A DNA stretch of 64,000 bases, taken from contig JAKSLJ010000004.1 in the NCBI GenBank assembly GCA_024401275.1, forward strand, positions 1 through 64,000, read 5' to 3'. The translations under genes were made by a program, and so were the position numbers. This DNA comes from Bacteroidaceae bacterium (lineage in GTDB: Bacteria > Bacteroidota > Bacteroidia > Bacteroidales > Bacteroidaceae). How positions within the stretch are numbered: position 1 is the stretch's first letter; each line of letters begins with the position of its first letter. Below are positions 27,387 to 37,109 of this stretch, one piece after another. Below the pieces are notes generated by a model. It had not been told where the DNA came from. It did not search any database and saw only the letters and a list, made by a program, of their open reading frames with translations.

Positions 27387-29576
27387 TTACTTCTGCATAT
27401 ACTTCTTGCCGTTCTTGATGACAATGCCCTTGTAGTTCTTGTCAACCTGAACACCACGGAGGTCGTAGGCAGGAGCATTGTCGTTGTCGAGGGTAACGCC
27501 GTCGATAGCCGTTGGAGCAGTACCTGCCTTGATGACTACCTTGTTGCAGATAGTGCCGGCAGAAAGGTAACCACCCTGACCACTGTCGAATACTGCGCCT
27601 ACTGGTTCGCTGACGTAGCATTTGGTAAGGAGAATGTTGTCAATCCACTTGAATGCACCGCCAAAAGAGCATTCGGATGTAACATTGGCGTTCTCAATGG
27701 TGATTGTATTGTAGTTGTTTCCTTCCTTACCCTGCATACCGTTTACCTTGACTGTACAGTTCTTGACGGTAAGGTTTCCGCCTTCCTGGTATGAACCCAC
27801 ATACGATCCGCTGAGATTGAGGGTACCATTAGAAGAGCTTTGGATAGTGATTCCATTTGTATTGTTATGGTAGAGAGCATAACTTCTTTGAGATACCACA
27901 TAGCTTGTTCCAACGAGATTGATGTAGAGACGTTGCTTGGTCTGTGCACTGATACCATAACCTTCTGTAGCAATGCTAGCATTGGTAAGAGTAAGAGTAT
28001 TAGTGCTTGGATCATACTTTATCTTGCCGTCGCCCGTGAGATCAGCATAGTTGGCAGAAGTAAGCTTTGTGCCGCCCACATAGATATCATACTCCTTAAC
28101 GCCAATCTTCACGTCCTTACCAGCAACAGCATTACCATCAACTGTAATGCCCACACCAGGAGTAAATACTGCATTAGCAGGAGTAATTATTTCAACGCCT
28201 ATCATCGATAGGGATTTGATGTCATAGATTGAGGCTGAATTACCGTAAGCAGTGACATCTGCGTTCTGAATGGAAGCGACAGTCTTGGAGCCAACGATGC
28301 CGTAGCCTTTTGTGCTCGATGCGCGTGCTGTCAATGTGGTATTCTTAACATTAAATTTCTTACCGTTCTTATTCATATAGATACCAGCGTAGTTATAGCC
28401 GCTTGTAGTGAGCGACATGCTGCTCGTGCTCTTGTCAGAACCATAGATATTAAGGTCGCCGTAAGCCAGGATACCATGCAGTTCAGAAGAAGAGATGGAG
28501 TTGGCTGTGCCAGAAACGTTGAGGTTGAGATCCTTGTATGCGACGATGCCGTAATGGGTGGTAGAGACCTTGGCGTTGTTGAGCTTCAAAGTGTTTGAAG
28601 AAGCGTCGTAAGATACTCCCGACATAACGTTGCTTGCATTGTCCTTTGTGACGCGTATGCCACCGACGATGACGCCGTAGCCCTTGCAGATTTCAAGATT
28701 GCCGGTAACTATCGATTCGCCATTCTTAAAGTATCCGTAGCTTGTATCGTATGTAGCACCGCTTGGCCTCTCACAATAGCAACCAGTCATCGTGACTTTC
28801 TTGAAATCCCTAATGCATCCCCAACTACTTGAATTGCTGACAAGCAGCGAAGCATTATCCACCGTAAGAGTTGATGTGCCAGGCAAATCCATGTAGTTTA
28901 CAGGCCACGCTCCTTTAACTCCTGCTGCATTAGGACTATTAACAGATACTTGACAATCCTTTATGGTAAGATCTGCTTGGTCAACAGCAATTCCAGGGAA
29001 GGTCTTATCCGTATTGGCAGAGAGGGTAGCACCTGATGAACCTGTAATCTTTGTATTCGCATATATATTCAAAGCAGATGTTGGGCTTGTTGGTTTAAAG
29101 GAATTTTTTCCTGAAAGGTTGATGGTTATTGGATTGTAAACACTGATGAATCCATAGCTTCCTTCGTAGCTTACGCCTTTGAGATTAAGCGTCTTTGTAG
29201 AAGAATTGTATGACACTTTTCCATCTTTAAAGACATCATCCTTATTGTCATTTGTAACATCAACTCCATTTAGGAATATACCATAGCCACGAAAAATCCG
29301 TATAAAATCCAACTTTTCACCTTTATGATTACAATAAGTATTGTTCTTCAACGATTCCGATGATGGACCAGAATAATAGCAATCAGTGTATGATACGGAC
29401 TTGAAGTTACGGATGGCTCCTCTTACCGAAGTAGAATTATCCTTTATTGTAGCAGTAGTATTCGAGAAGCGCAGAGTATGGTCAACTTTGTCATAGCCCT
29501 GGAAACCGTCAATACCGCCACCATTACTTGTGACTTTGAGATTAATGTTATGGAAACTGAGGTCAGGACAACGCAC
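27387..29576 (-). CDS. Large secreted repeat protein, C-terminal part of a frameshifted gene
   Basis: 729 codons with only a GTG start and no signal peptide. It continues the architecture of the frame at 29579-30625. Modules begin with YGIFLNGVDVTNDN, YGVIVGGIRVTKDN and YDIYVGGTKLTSAN, each followed by KxxYDxSTxTLxLxNA and then beta-helix-like runs (LNLNVSGTANSISSSELHGI). There are about three modules of some 200 residues. The end, GIVIKNGKKYMQK after AIDGVTLDNDNAPAYDLRGV, is a tail of the kind on secreted Bacteroidales proteins. The open frame extends upstream of the GTG through TTPYFDLESTSEAGIDVRCP, showing that the N terminus is really in the preceding frame. Confidence 0.7.
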   Translation of the reverse strand: MRCPDLSFHNINLKVTSNGGGIDGFQGYDKVDHTLRFSNTTATIKDNSTSVRGAIRNFKSVSYTDCYYSGPSSESLKNNTYCNHKGEKLDFIRIFRGYGIFLNGVDVTNDNKDDVFKDGKVSYNSSTKTLNLKGVSYEGSYGFISVYNPITINLSGKNSFKPTSPTSALNIYANTKITGSSGATLSANTDKTFPGIAVDQADLTIKDCQVSVNSPNAAGVKGAWPVNYMDLPGTSTLTVDNASLLVSNSSSWGCIRDFKKVTMTGCYCERPSGATYDTSYGYFKNGESIVTGNLEICKGYGVIVGGIRVTKDNASNVMSGVSYDASSNTLKLNNAKVSTTHYGIVAYKDLNLNVSGTANSISSSELHGILAYGDLNIYGSDKSTSSMSLTTSGYNYAGIYMNKNGKKFNVKNTTLTARASSTKGYGIVGSKTVASIQNADVTAYGNSASIYDIKSLSMIGVEIITPANAVFTPGVGITVDGNAVAGKDVKIGVKEYDIYVGGTKLTSANYADLTGDGKIKYDPSTNTLTLTNASIATEGYGISAQTKQRLYINLVGTSYVVSQRSYALYHNNTNGITIQSSSNGTLNLSGSYVGSYQEGGNLTVKNCTVKVNGMQGKEGNNYNTITIENANVTSECSFGGAFKWIDNILLTKCYVSEPVGAVFDSGQGGYLSAGTICNKVVIKAGTAPTAIDGVTLDNDNAPAYDLRGVQVDKNYKGIVIKNGKKYMQK

Positions 29577-29578
29577 AT

Positions 29579-30625
29579 CTATACCAGCTTCACTTGTGGA
29601 TTCCAGGTCAAAATATGGCGTAGTTTGGCACTTTGTGATGCCTTGACATACACCGTACCAGGAGTATTCGAAGCAATGAACAAAGACCTTGTTGATTTCA
29701 AGTAGTTATTTCCCTTGATTATAATCTCAAAGTGGCATGGCTCCTCGCAATCAACCCTAATACCATAATTAGAAGAACTTGAGAATGATACATCCTCGAG
29801 ATAAAGGTATTTTCCCGCGCCATTTGCGAAATTGTAAAGCTTAGCGGTGCCCTTGGTCATACCGCTAGGCTTGATGCTTGAAGCATTGGTGTCGTCAATG
29901 GTTACGTTTCCGAAAGCACCATACTTGCGGTTCTTGATGACGATGTCCTTTCCTGTCAGCCCTTTGCCGCTGTTGTCCGCTACATAGTAGCTACCAGCGT
30001 CATTCTTGTAATACGTCATTGGGTTAAGACTACAGCCTGAAAGGCTCACTGTCTTGAAACCGTAGATTGGATAATAAGTGCCTCCTGCCGCGAAAGTAAC
30101 ATTCGCATCTTTTATAGAAAGAGTGAAAGCCGTTGAACTAGTGTCATCTGGCGTATTGAAAGGACGAATGGCAGGACCGCCATTGAGGTTGGAAACTCTC
30201 ATCGTCAGATTCTGAATATCAAGATCGCAGTTTGCGCGTATCGGCTGGTAGCCAGTTCCAGCTGTAGCGTCTGCACGTGTAATAGTAAGCGAGCTTTGGG
30301 ATGTGCCGGTGATTGTAGTCGTGCCGCTCAGCGAGACAGTATTCTTATCCTTATTGGTGGATCTGAGATATACAGTACCATTAACATTGATGGTCAAGCC
30401 CTCGATTCTAGAATAAATAACCTCATCAGTACTTGACTCAATATTGGATTGGTTCAAAGTGAGTGTTTTTGTACTTGCATTGTACGATGCAGCTTTCGTT
30501 CCAAGAATGTCAGACGCATTGCTGCTCGTGACACGTGTGCCCTTAATCCAAAGGTCGTAATTTGTTGCTGCTGACATGACAGTGGTCATGCAGAGCATAG
30601 TAAGAAGTGCAAACAGTTTTTTCAT
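29579..30625 (-). CDS. Large secreted repeat protein, N-terminal part of a frameshifted gene
   Basis: 348 residues. The signal peptide is about 1-20 (MKKLFALLTMLCMTTVMSAA). The first module starts YDLWIKGTRVTSSNASDI and contains YNASTKTLTLNQSNI. A second module starts YGAFGNVTIDDTNASSI but breaks off after GTVYVKASQSAKL, where the frame ends RHILTWNPQVKLV. The missing continuation lies in the +1-shifted frame of the next ORF. A one-base indel near 29625-29640 would join both into about 1,080 residues and four modules. The promoter is at 30656-30663. Confidence 0.7.
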   Translation of the reverse strand: MKKLFALLTMLCMTTVMSAATNYDLWIKGTRVTSSNASDILGTKAASYNASTKTLTLNQSNIESSTDEVIYSRIEGLTINVNGTVYLRSTNKDKNTVSLSGTTTITGTSQSSLTITRADATAGTGYQPIRANCDLDIQNLTMRVSNLNGGPAIRPFNTPDDTSSTAFTLSIKDANVTFAAGGTYYPIYGFKTVSLSGCSLNPMTYYKNDAGSYYVADNSGKGLTGKDIVIKNRKYGAFGNVTIDDTNASSIKPSGMTKGTAKLYNFANGAGKYLYLEDVSFSSSSNYGIRVDCEEPCHFEIIIKGNNYLKSTRSLFIASNTPGTVYVKASQSAKLRHILTWNPQVKLV

Positions 30626-30655
30626 AATATTTAGGTTTTATGTTATTTTCGGCTG

Positions 30656-30663
30656 CAAATATA
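30656..30663 (-). promoter_or_regulatory. -7 element of the repeat-protein gene
   Basis: TATATTTG followed by CAGCC on the minus strand, about 30 bp before the start. Confidence 0.65.
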
Positions 30664-30747
30664 CACATTATTTATAATATAAAGCAAGAAAATGCGAAAA
30701 AAATCATGTTTTGACAGAAATTTGCACAAACAAACCAACAAACACTC

Positions 30748-31521
30748 CTAGTATGTCAAGCCAATCATAATGGCGTGAGTGTAGTTATGATATTTCAGGT
30801 TATTGACCTTATATTGGTCGTAATCACCGAGATAACCGATGCACAACGCCTTCTTGCCTATAGGGACTTCCAAAGTGAGTTGCTGACGGAAGGAAGGAGT
30901 GGAGAAAATGGTTGTCGGAACACAGTTGCTGTCATAGTTGCCTCGTGAGAATATCTCGTAATAAGACTGCCCGTAATTTGGAGAAAACATCAAGCCCAAC
31001 AATGGCGTTAATGCCTCATAATGAGCAGAAAAGCGCTTTTGGAACAGACGGAAAACATAGTCGGCATGAACTATAGGTCCGACATTCACTCCAAGCTTTC
31101 CTTGGGCAGGATTGTTGCCGTTGCGCATATTATAGAGGAAACCTAAGTTTGCCGTCGCATGACCGCCAGCACGGATGCTCAGATTCTCCACATTGAGAAG
31201 GTTCAAATCGTGCTCCAAGGCGTAGCGGAACCTGTACATGCCAGCGAGTTCTGTTGCCGTTTCAGCACGATTCTGAACACTAGAGAGGCTAAGCTCGTTA
31301 TGGAAGAGATGAGACCACTCCCCACGCGGTGAACGAATGTCAAAGAGCAGTCGCAATTCCTCGCCCGTATATTCCTCTGGCGAGAGATAGGTATCGAGTA
31401 TATTCGTCGCTCCCACAGCCACGCCGATAGTGTGGTTGAGTTCAGCACGCTCCCCTACCTCACTTTGGGCAAAACAGCGTGAGCAAGCTATGAGCAATAT
31501 GAAGAGAAGGATTTTTTTCAT
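30748..31521 (-). CDS. DUF3316-like outer-membrane protein
   Basis: 257 residues. The signal peptide is about 1-18 (MKKILLFILLIACSRCFA). Beta-rich segments with GVAVGATNILDTYLSPEEYT, LRAG-like and LLGLMFSPNYGQSYYEIFSR fit the DUF3316 group of Bacteroidales proteins, probably outer-membrane barrels. The last residues are MIGLTY. The start overlaps the mfd stop by 4 bp (ATGA), so translation is coupled to mfd. That pairing is functionally odd but recurrent in the order. Confidence 0.75.
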   Translation of the reverse strand: MKKILLFILLIACSRCFAQSEVGERAELNHTIGVAVGATNILDTYLSPEEYTGEELRLLFDIRSPRGEWSHLFHNELSLSSVQNRAETATELAGMYRFRYALEHDLNLLNVENLSIRAGGHATANLGFLYNMRNGNNPAQGKLGVNVGPIVHADYVFRLFQKRFSAHYEALTPLLGLMFSPNYGQSYYEIFSRGNYDSNCVPTTIFSTPSFRQQLTLEVPIGKKALCIGYLGDYDQYKVNNLKYHNYTHAIMIGLTY

Positions 31522-34500
31522 TCTTTTTCATTTATTTTTTGCAGCACTTCAACGGCTTCACCGACAGACTTCACATTGTAGGCAATCAGGATTTTCTTGC
31601 CCCTTGTCTCGTCAAACTTGAAGGAGCGACTATTGTTCATCGCGTACATAACCAGCGTCATGAACACATCCGACTGGAAGAATGGGCTGTCCTCGTTTGC
31701 CACGAACTGCATACGCATCTGACCGTTTTTGAGGATAATCTTCTCACTACCAAAATGCTTGCCAAGACGACGCAGCGGAACAACCTTCAGAAGTTCTTCT
31801 GCCTCACGAGGAAGCGGACCGAAACGGTCTTCCAATCGCTTGCGGTATGCGTCAAGATCGCTGTCGTTCTTCAGCTGGTCAAGTTCACGATAGAGTATCA
31901 TTCGCTCAGAAGAGCCTGGCACATAAAGCTCAGGGAAGAACATCTCGTAGTCGCTCTCAATGGCACAATCGTCAACAAAATCGTCGCCTTTTATCGTACC
32001 TTTCTCCTTGAGTTCCTCAACAAAGAGGTCAGAAAACTCCTCGTTCTTCAGTTCGTTAACTGCCTGATTTAGAATCTTTTGGTAAGTTTCATAGCCAAGG
32101 TCTTCCATAAAACCACTCTGCTCCGCACCAAGGAGGTTTCCTGCGCCACGGATGTCGAGGTCTTGCATAGAAAGATTAAACCCACTGCCGAGGTCAGAGA
32201 AGGTCTCAAGAGCCTCAAGTCGGCGACGGGCATCAACATTGAGCACGGCAAGTGGCGGTGCAAAGAGATAGCAGAACGCCTTGCGGTTGCTACGTCCCAC
32301 ACGACCACGCATCTGATGGAGGTCGGAAAGTCCGAAGTGGTGAGCACCGTCAATGAGGATGGTGTTGGCATTGCCCACATCAATTCCGTTCTCGACGATG
32401 GTTGTAGAGACAAGCACATCGTAGTCGTAGTTTATGAATCCGAGAACAATCTTCTCCAATTCCTCCGGTTTCATCTGACCATGACCTATCGCCACACGAC
32501 AGTCCGGAATATACTTTTCAATAAGAATCTTTATCTCGTCGAGTCGGTTTATTCGGTTGCAGACAAAATAAACCTGACCGTTTCGCGACATCTCGTAGTT
32601 TATGGCATCGACAATTACATCCTTGTCGAAGACATGAATCTCCGTAGCCACAGGATAGCGGTTTGGTGGTGGAGTCTGGATGATGCTCATATCGCGAGCT
32701 CCCATAAGCGAGAACTGCAATGTGCGCGGTATAGGAGTGGCAGACATGGTGAGCGTGTCGATGTTCACCTTGACCTGCTTGAGTTTCTCCTTAACGGAAA
32801 CGCCAAACTTCTGCTCCTCATCGATGATAAGGAGTCCGAGATCCTTGAACTTGACAGTCTTAGAGATAAGCTTATGAGTACCAATAAGAATGTCAATCTT
32901 TCCTTCGGCAAGTTCCTGAAGAATCTCCTTTGTCTGCTTCGTAGTACGAGCGCGAGAGAGATATTCCACCCTTACCGGCATATCCTTCATACGCTTTGAG
33001 AAGGACTGGTAATGCTGGTAAGCGAGTACCGTAGTAGGAACGAGAACGGCAGTCTGCTTGCCATCGGTGGCAGCCTTGAAAGCTGCACGCATGGCAACTT
33101 CGGTCTTTCCGAAGCCGACATCGCCACAGACAAGTCGGTCCATAGGCTTCGTGCTCTCCATGTCGGCTTTTACATCATTGGTAGCCTTGAGCTGGTCTGG
33201 AGTATCTTCATAAAGGAAAGACGCTTCAAGTTCATGCTGCAAATAGCCGTCAGGACTGAAGGCAAAGCCTTTCTTGTGGCGACGTGCTGCATAGAGTTTT
33301 ATGAGGTCGCGCGCAATATCCTTTATGCGCTTCTTGGTTTTCTCCTTGAGACGGTCCCAAGCACCGGTGCCAAGAGTACTGAGACGAGGCGGCTGTTCGG
33401 CATCGCCACGCTTATACTTAGAAATCTTGTAAAGACTATGGATGCTGACATCCACCTTGTCGTTATGCTGATAGACTATGCGGATAACTTCCTTGTAGCT
33501 GTCGCCTTGAGGAATGCGGACAAGTCCGGCAAACTTTCCGACGCCGAGATCCACATGGATGACGTAGTCGCCGACTTCCATTTCCTGAAGTTCCTTCATG
33601 GTCAGCGCCACCTTACCGCGATGAGCTGTATCGGACTTGAGGCTGTACTTATGGAAACGGTCGAAAATCTGATGGTCGGTAAGCAGACAGAGCTTGGCTG
33701 TATTGTCAATAAAGCCGGCGTGGATGGTCTTGTCTATCGGAAGGAAGAGCGAGCTATTGCCTGATGAAGCGGCTTCTTCTGAAACTGTACCGGCAAAACT
33801 ATCCATAATCTCCTTCAGACGCTCCTGCTGCTTCGCACTGTCGGCAAGGACATATACTTTATAGCCGGCATCCTTGTACTTGCATATTTCGGAATAAAGG
33901 AGGTCGAAGTTCTTATGGAAGATTGGCTGTGGAGTGAAATTAGCCTTGAGAGTCTTTGTTTTCTTAGGAGCAGATGCCGTGCTTCCAAACTCGACGAGAC
34001 GGTGCTCACGGGCAAGGTTCTTGAATACAGATGGCTGCGTGAGAGTCTGATTAGCAGAGAGTTCCTTGAGGATTTCGTCTCGCTGGACCTCTGTCGCAGT
34101 CTCAAGCCTTTCGTTTACAGCCTTATCGGCAAAGCCTTCATTATATATATGTTCTATCGTATCACAAACATACTGGAAACTCTTCGCTACAATGATGGAA
34201 TTATCCGGAAGAAAACGAAGAAGGTTTATCTTCTCTGCCTGTAGCTCTGATATCTCCGGCACAATCTCTATCTGCTCTACCCTATCCTTAGATAGCTGGC
34301 TTTCAACCTCAAACGTACGGAGCGAGTCTATATCATCGCCGAAGAAGTCAACGCGGAAAGGATATTCCGAACTGAAGGAATATACATCGACGATGCTTCC
34401 GCGTTCGGCAAACTGTCCTGGTTCATAGACATAATCAACTTCCTTGAAACCCATTTCGCGAAGCTGGCGACAGAGTGAAGGTATCTGTATATTGTCATCC

Positions 34501-34976
34501 TTACGGAGTACGATAGTTCTCTCATCAAGCTTCTGCTTGGAAACAACCATCTCGGAAAGGGCCTCCGGATATGTTACGATGAGAAGGTTTCCTGCGGTCT
34601 CTGTTGCGCTGAGCTTTGCCAAGACCTCTGTACGCAGGATTTCATTGCCGGCATCCTTCTGTCCGTATTTTACCTTTCGCTTATAAGACGAAGGGAAGAA
34701 AAGCACCTGCTTTGTGCCGAGCATCTGCGTGAGGTCGTGATAGAAATAGCCTGCCTCGTCGGCATCGTTCATAACGAACAGCGTGCAGCCCGATTCTTCC
34801 TGCGCCTGTTTATCGGCTTCAGAGCATGACAAAGAAGCCCAGGCAAGAGCAAGGGCTGACGGCACACTCACACCACTGATGGAAGCATGCTTTACGTCAC
34901 TATCGGACACGAGTTTTCGCAGCCCCCGAACCATTGGAGACTGCGCATATAATGTTATCAAATCTTTAATTTCCAT
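31518..34976 (-). CDS. mfd: Transcription-repair coupling factor Mfd
   Basis: 1152 residues from the Met opening MEIKDLITLYAQSP; six upstream codons are probably untranslated. UvrB-like domains lie in the N-terminal third (PEALSEMVVSKQKL; EPGQFAERGSIVDVYSFSSE; FPSS motif early). The RNA polymerase-binding CarD-like domain is near 470-540 (MEVGDYVIHVDLGVGKFAGL). The RecG-like translocase has Walker A GDVGFGKTE, IIDEEQKFGV and SATPIPRTL, then GRVGRSNRKAFCYL. The TRCF domain ends the protein. It removes polymerase stalled at lesions and recruits UvrA. The gene follows guaD by 31 bp, in one operon with DUF3316. Confidence 0.96.
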   Translation of the reverse strand: MEIKDLITLYAQSPMVRGLRKLVSDSDVKHASISGVSVPSALALAWASLSCSEADKQAQEESGCTLFVMNDADEAGYFYHDLTQMLGTKQVLFFPSSYKRKVKYGQKDAGNEILRTEVLAKLSATETAGNLLIVTYPEALSEMVVSKQKLDERTIVLRKDDNIQIPSLCRQLREMGFKEVDYVYEPGQFAERGSIVDVYSFSSEYPFRVDFFGDDIDSLRTFEVESQLSKDRVEQIEIVPEISELQAEKINLLRFLPDNSIIVAKSFQYVCDTIEHIYNEGFADKAVNERLETATEVQRDEILKELSANQTLTQPSVFKNLAREHRLVEFGSTASAPKKTKTLKANFTPQPIFHKNFDLLYSEICKYKDAGYKVYVLADSAKQQERLKEIMDSFAGTVSEEAASSGNSSLFLPIDKTIHAGFIDNTAKLCLLTDHQIFDRFHKYSLKSDTAHRGKVALTMKELQEMEVGDYVIHVDLGVGKFAGLVRIPQGDSYKEVIRIVYQHNDKVDVSIHSLYKISKYKRGDAEQPPRLSTLGTGAWDRLKEKTKKRIKDIARDLIKLYAARRHKKGFAFSPDGYLQHELEASFLYEDTPDQLKATNDVKADMESTKPMDRLVCGDVGFGKTEVAMRAAFKAATDGKQTAVLVPTTVLAYQHYQSFSKRMKDMPVRVEYLSRARTTKQTKEILQELAEGKIDILIGTHKLISKTVKFKDLGLLIIDEEQKFGVSVKEKLKQVKVNIDTLTMSATPIPRTLQFSLMGARDMSIIQTPPPNRYPVATEIHVFDKDVIVDAINYEMSRNGQVYFVCNRINRLDEIKILIEKYIPDCRVAIGHGQMKPEELEKIVLGFINYDYDVLVSTTIVENGIDVGNANTILIDGAHHFGLSDLHQMRGRVGRSNRKAFCYLFAPPLAVLNVDARRRLEALETFSDLGSGFNLSMQDLDIRGAGNLLGAEQSGFMEDLGYETYQKILNQAVNELKNEEFSDLFVEELKEKGTIKGDDFVDDCAIESDYEMFFPELYVPGSSERMILYRELDQLKNDSDLDAYRKRLEDRFGPLPREAEELLKVVPLRRLGKHFGSEKIILKNGQMRMQFVANEDSPFFQSDVFMTLVMYAMNNSRSFKFDETRGKKILIAYNVKSVGEAVEVLQKINEKE

Positions 34977-35007
34977 AACAACAGAGCGGAACAAGTCCGT
35001 ATATTTT

Positions 35008-36303
35008 TCAAAGCAACTTGCCGGCTACATACTTTGCCTTGATATTGCGATAATCGGCAAGATATGGCAAGCGCTGAAGGCGTTCGATGAGGGAAAGACT
35101 ACGCGATGTTTCAAGATCTTCGTCTGACACCACAAGGGCATCAAACTCATAGCCTTCGTCAAACGCACCGACTTTACCGAAGAACGATCCACCGCCACGA
35201 GTGGCAAGGTAGAAAGCATTGGCAAACGACAGCGGCTTTACAGTCTGATCCTGTAGTCGCCATCGCAAATCACTTGCCTGAACAGCGTGGGCAATGGCCT
35301 TGAACATGCACTCGCTACTACCACCAGCCACATCCGTTGCAAGTCCGACATTAAGTCCCATGTCCAGATATTTGCTAACTGGAGCCACACCAGAGCAAAG
35401 GTTAATGTTCGACTCTGGAGAATGGGCTATATAGACGCCATTTTGCTTTATCAGCTGAAGTTCTTCGTCTGAGGAATGAACGCAATGCGCCATGATACAT
35501 GGAAGAGTCTCTTGCACTTCTGTTTCATGGCTCTTTGGCTTTCCGAAGAGTCCGAAAAGGTCGTAGGCATCGCCGTAAGTCTTTGCTTCGGGCACAAGTT
35601 CCTTGACAAAGGCTATTTCCGAAAGATTTTCCGACAGATGGCTTTGGACAGGGAGATTGCTTTTCTCCACAATATGTCCAAGTTCCGTCATCAGTTCGTT
35701 TGTGCATGAAGGCACGAAACGCGGCGTGATGATAGGCTTTATGCGCTCGTAGCGTCCTTCCGTATCCTTCAGCCATTGGAGAGTTTCAGCGACAGATTCT
35801 TCGGTGCTTTCGCAAAGATAATCAGGCGAATTTCTGTCCATATTGACCTTGCCTACGTATGCCACAAGTCCTGATTGCTCAAGCTTGTCCATCAGCAGAA
35901 GGGTTGCCTCGCGATGGATCGTACCAAAGACACAAAGCCTCGTAGTGGCACTTCTCCTGACATGCTCCACAAACACGGAATACGCTTTCTCCGCATACTC
36001 CAAGTCCTTGTATTTACTTTCTTCCTTGAAAGTATATGCGTTGAGCCAGTCCATGAGTTCCTTATCCATTCCAAGGGCACGGAACGGAAACTGCGGTGCA
36101 TGGATATGCAGGTCAGTCATTCCGGGAATGATTAGCTGGTCGCCATAATCGGTAACAGGAACACCGCGATATTCCTCTGGCAAATTCCCGAAAATTCCAG
36201 CGCATTTCCCTTCTTCGCAAACCAAATAAGAATGCTCAAGGCAAAGTACCTCCTCAGCATTCTTACTATAGCATATATTTCCTTTAACTGCAAATGTGTT
36301 CAT
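35008..36303 (-). CDS. guaD: Guanine deaminase (amidohydrolase family)
   Basis: 431 residues. The metal site DLHIHAPQF follows PGM at about 60-70. MDRNSPDYL, QSHLSEN, IMAHCVHSSDEE, HSPESNINLCSG and GLATDVAGG are the expected GuaD motifs in order. It converts guanine to xanthine and ammonia in purine salvage, in the cytoplasm with Zn. It is the first gene of the guaD-mfd-DUF3316 run; a repeat cluster lies just upstream. Confidence 0.93.
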   Translation of the reverse strand: MNTFAVKGNICYSKNAEEVLCLEHSYLVCEEGKCAGIFGNLPEEYRGVPVTDYGDQLIIPGMTDLHIHAPQFPFRALGMDKELMDWLNAYTFKEESKYKDLEYAEKAYSVFVEHVRRSATTRLCVFGTIHREATLLLMDKLEQSGLVAYVGKVNMDRNSPDYLCESTEESVAETLQWLKDTEGRYERIKPIITPRFVPSCTNELMTELGHIVEKSNLPVQSHLSENLSEIAFVKELVPEAKTYGDAYDLFGLFGKPKSHETEVQETLPCIMAHCVHSSDEELQLIKQNGVYIAHSPESNINLCSGVAPVSKYLDMGLNVGLATDVAGGSSECMFKAIAHAVQASDLRWRLQDQTVKPLSFANAFYLATRGGGSFFGKVGAFDEGYEFDALVVSDEDLETSRSLSLIERLQRLPYLADYRNIKAKYVAGKLL

Positions 36304-36335
36304 AGTATCTCAAAATAATCCTTAAGGAAGATTTG

Positions 36336-36419
36336 TACGAAAGCTTAATCAAACCATACGAAGCTTAATCGAACCATACGAAAGCTTAATTATCAATCAC
36401 ACGAAAGCCTAATCGTCGA
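36336..36419. repeat. Four near-tandem 20-23-bp repeats (ACGAAAGCTTAATC)
   Basis: Units start near 36336, 36357, 36377 and 36400. The last unit runs into the 3' end of the neighbouring gene and supplies its stop codon. Confidence 0.8.
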
Positions 36420-37050
36420 TTACATTCTCAATTATCTTATTGAGAATCTTGGCGCCGGCTTCAATCTTTTCGCTTAAGTCTGTATCGCCAAAGATTTGTT
36501 CTATTTCACTTCCGGTTTCGGATTCGCTGTCAAAGAATTGCTCTATGAAGTTGGTTTTCTCGATAAAATCACCAACATAGCCGTCAATGCTGTTCTCTAT
36601 TTCCTGCTTGTCTGCAGTAAAAACTTTACCGAAAGCTCCAACGGAAACTGTCTTGACAACATCTCCTTCAAGCTCTTTTTCCTTATTCTTCTCGGTAAAC
36701 TTGCTCACCATTTCAGGAACGGTAAAGGTTGTTGTTGAGAAAACAACATAGTCGTGATAATCCAATTGGTTCTGGATTATCGTTTTTGTGAGACTCTCTA
36801 TGACAGGTTCACTCGCCTTCTCCACCAATTTCTCAACGGATGGAAATTTCTCACCAAGCAGGTTGTTCGTCTGCTTTTGGAATGAAGCACTTACAGCCTT
36901 GCTCACATTCGTTGATACAGCCTCTTGATGAGCCTGCTCGTTAGGATTCAAAGCTACAGCGGCTATTCCGACAGCCAGCAAGATACTTACGACAAGAAGA
37001 ACGACAATAGTCGCCTTGAAGCCTTTTGAATTTGTCTTAGATGTCTCCAT
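36409..37050 (-). CDS. Membrane-anchored protein, DUF4359-like
   Basis: 213 residues. A single transmembrane helix is at about 12-33 (FKATIVVLLVVSILLAVGIA), followed by NPNEQ and a soluble domain outside the membrane. DYVVFSTTTFTVPEMVSKF and KTVSVGAFGKVFTA resemble the DUF4359 pattern of NP(S)-type tails with a conserved DYxxFS and GxFGxxF. The C-terminal acidic helix is long (SGSEIEQIF-like, ending IIENVIDD). The function is unknown. Its stop codon lies within a repeat unit. Confidence 0.6.
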   Translation of the reverse strand: METSKTNSKGFKATIVVLLVVSILLAVGIAAVALNPNEQAHQEAVSTNVSKAVSASFQKQTNNLLGEKFPSVEKLVEKASEPVIESLTKTIIQNQLDYHDYVVFSTTTFTVPEMVSKFTEKNKEKELEGDVVKTVSVGAFGKVFTADKQEIENSIDGYVGDFIEKTNFIEQFFDSESETGSEIEQIFGDTDLSEKIEAGAKILNKIIENVIDD

Positions 37051-37109
37051 ATTGTTGTGTTTTTTTAGTATTCTATTTTGTTATAAGGCTGCGATTAAGG
37101 AACTCCCAC

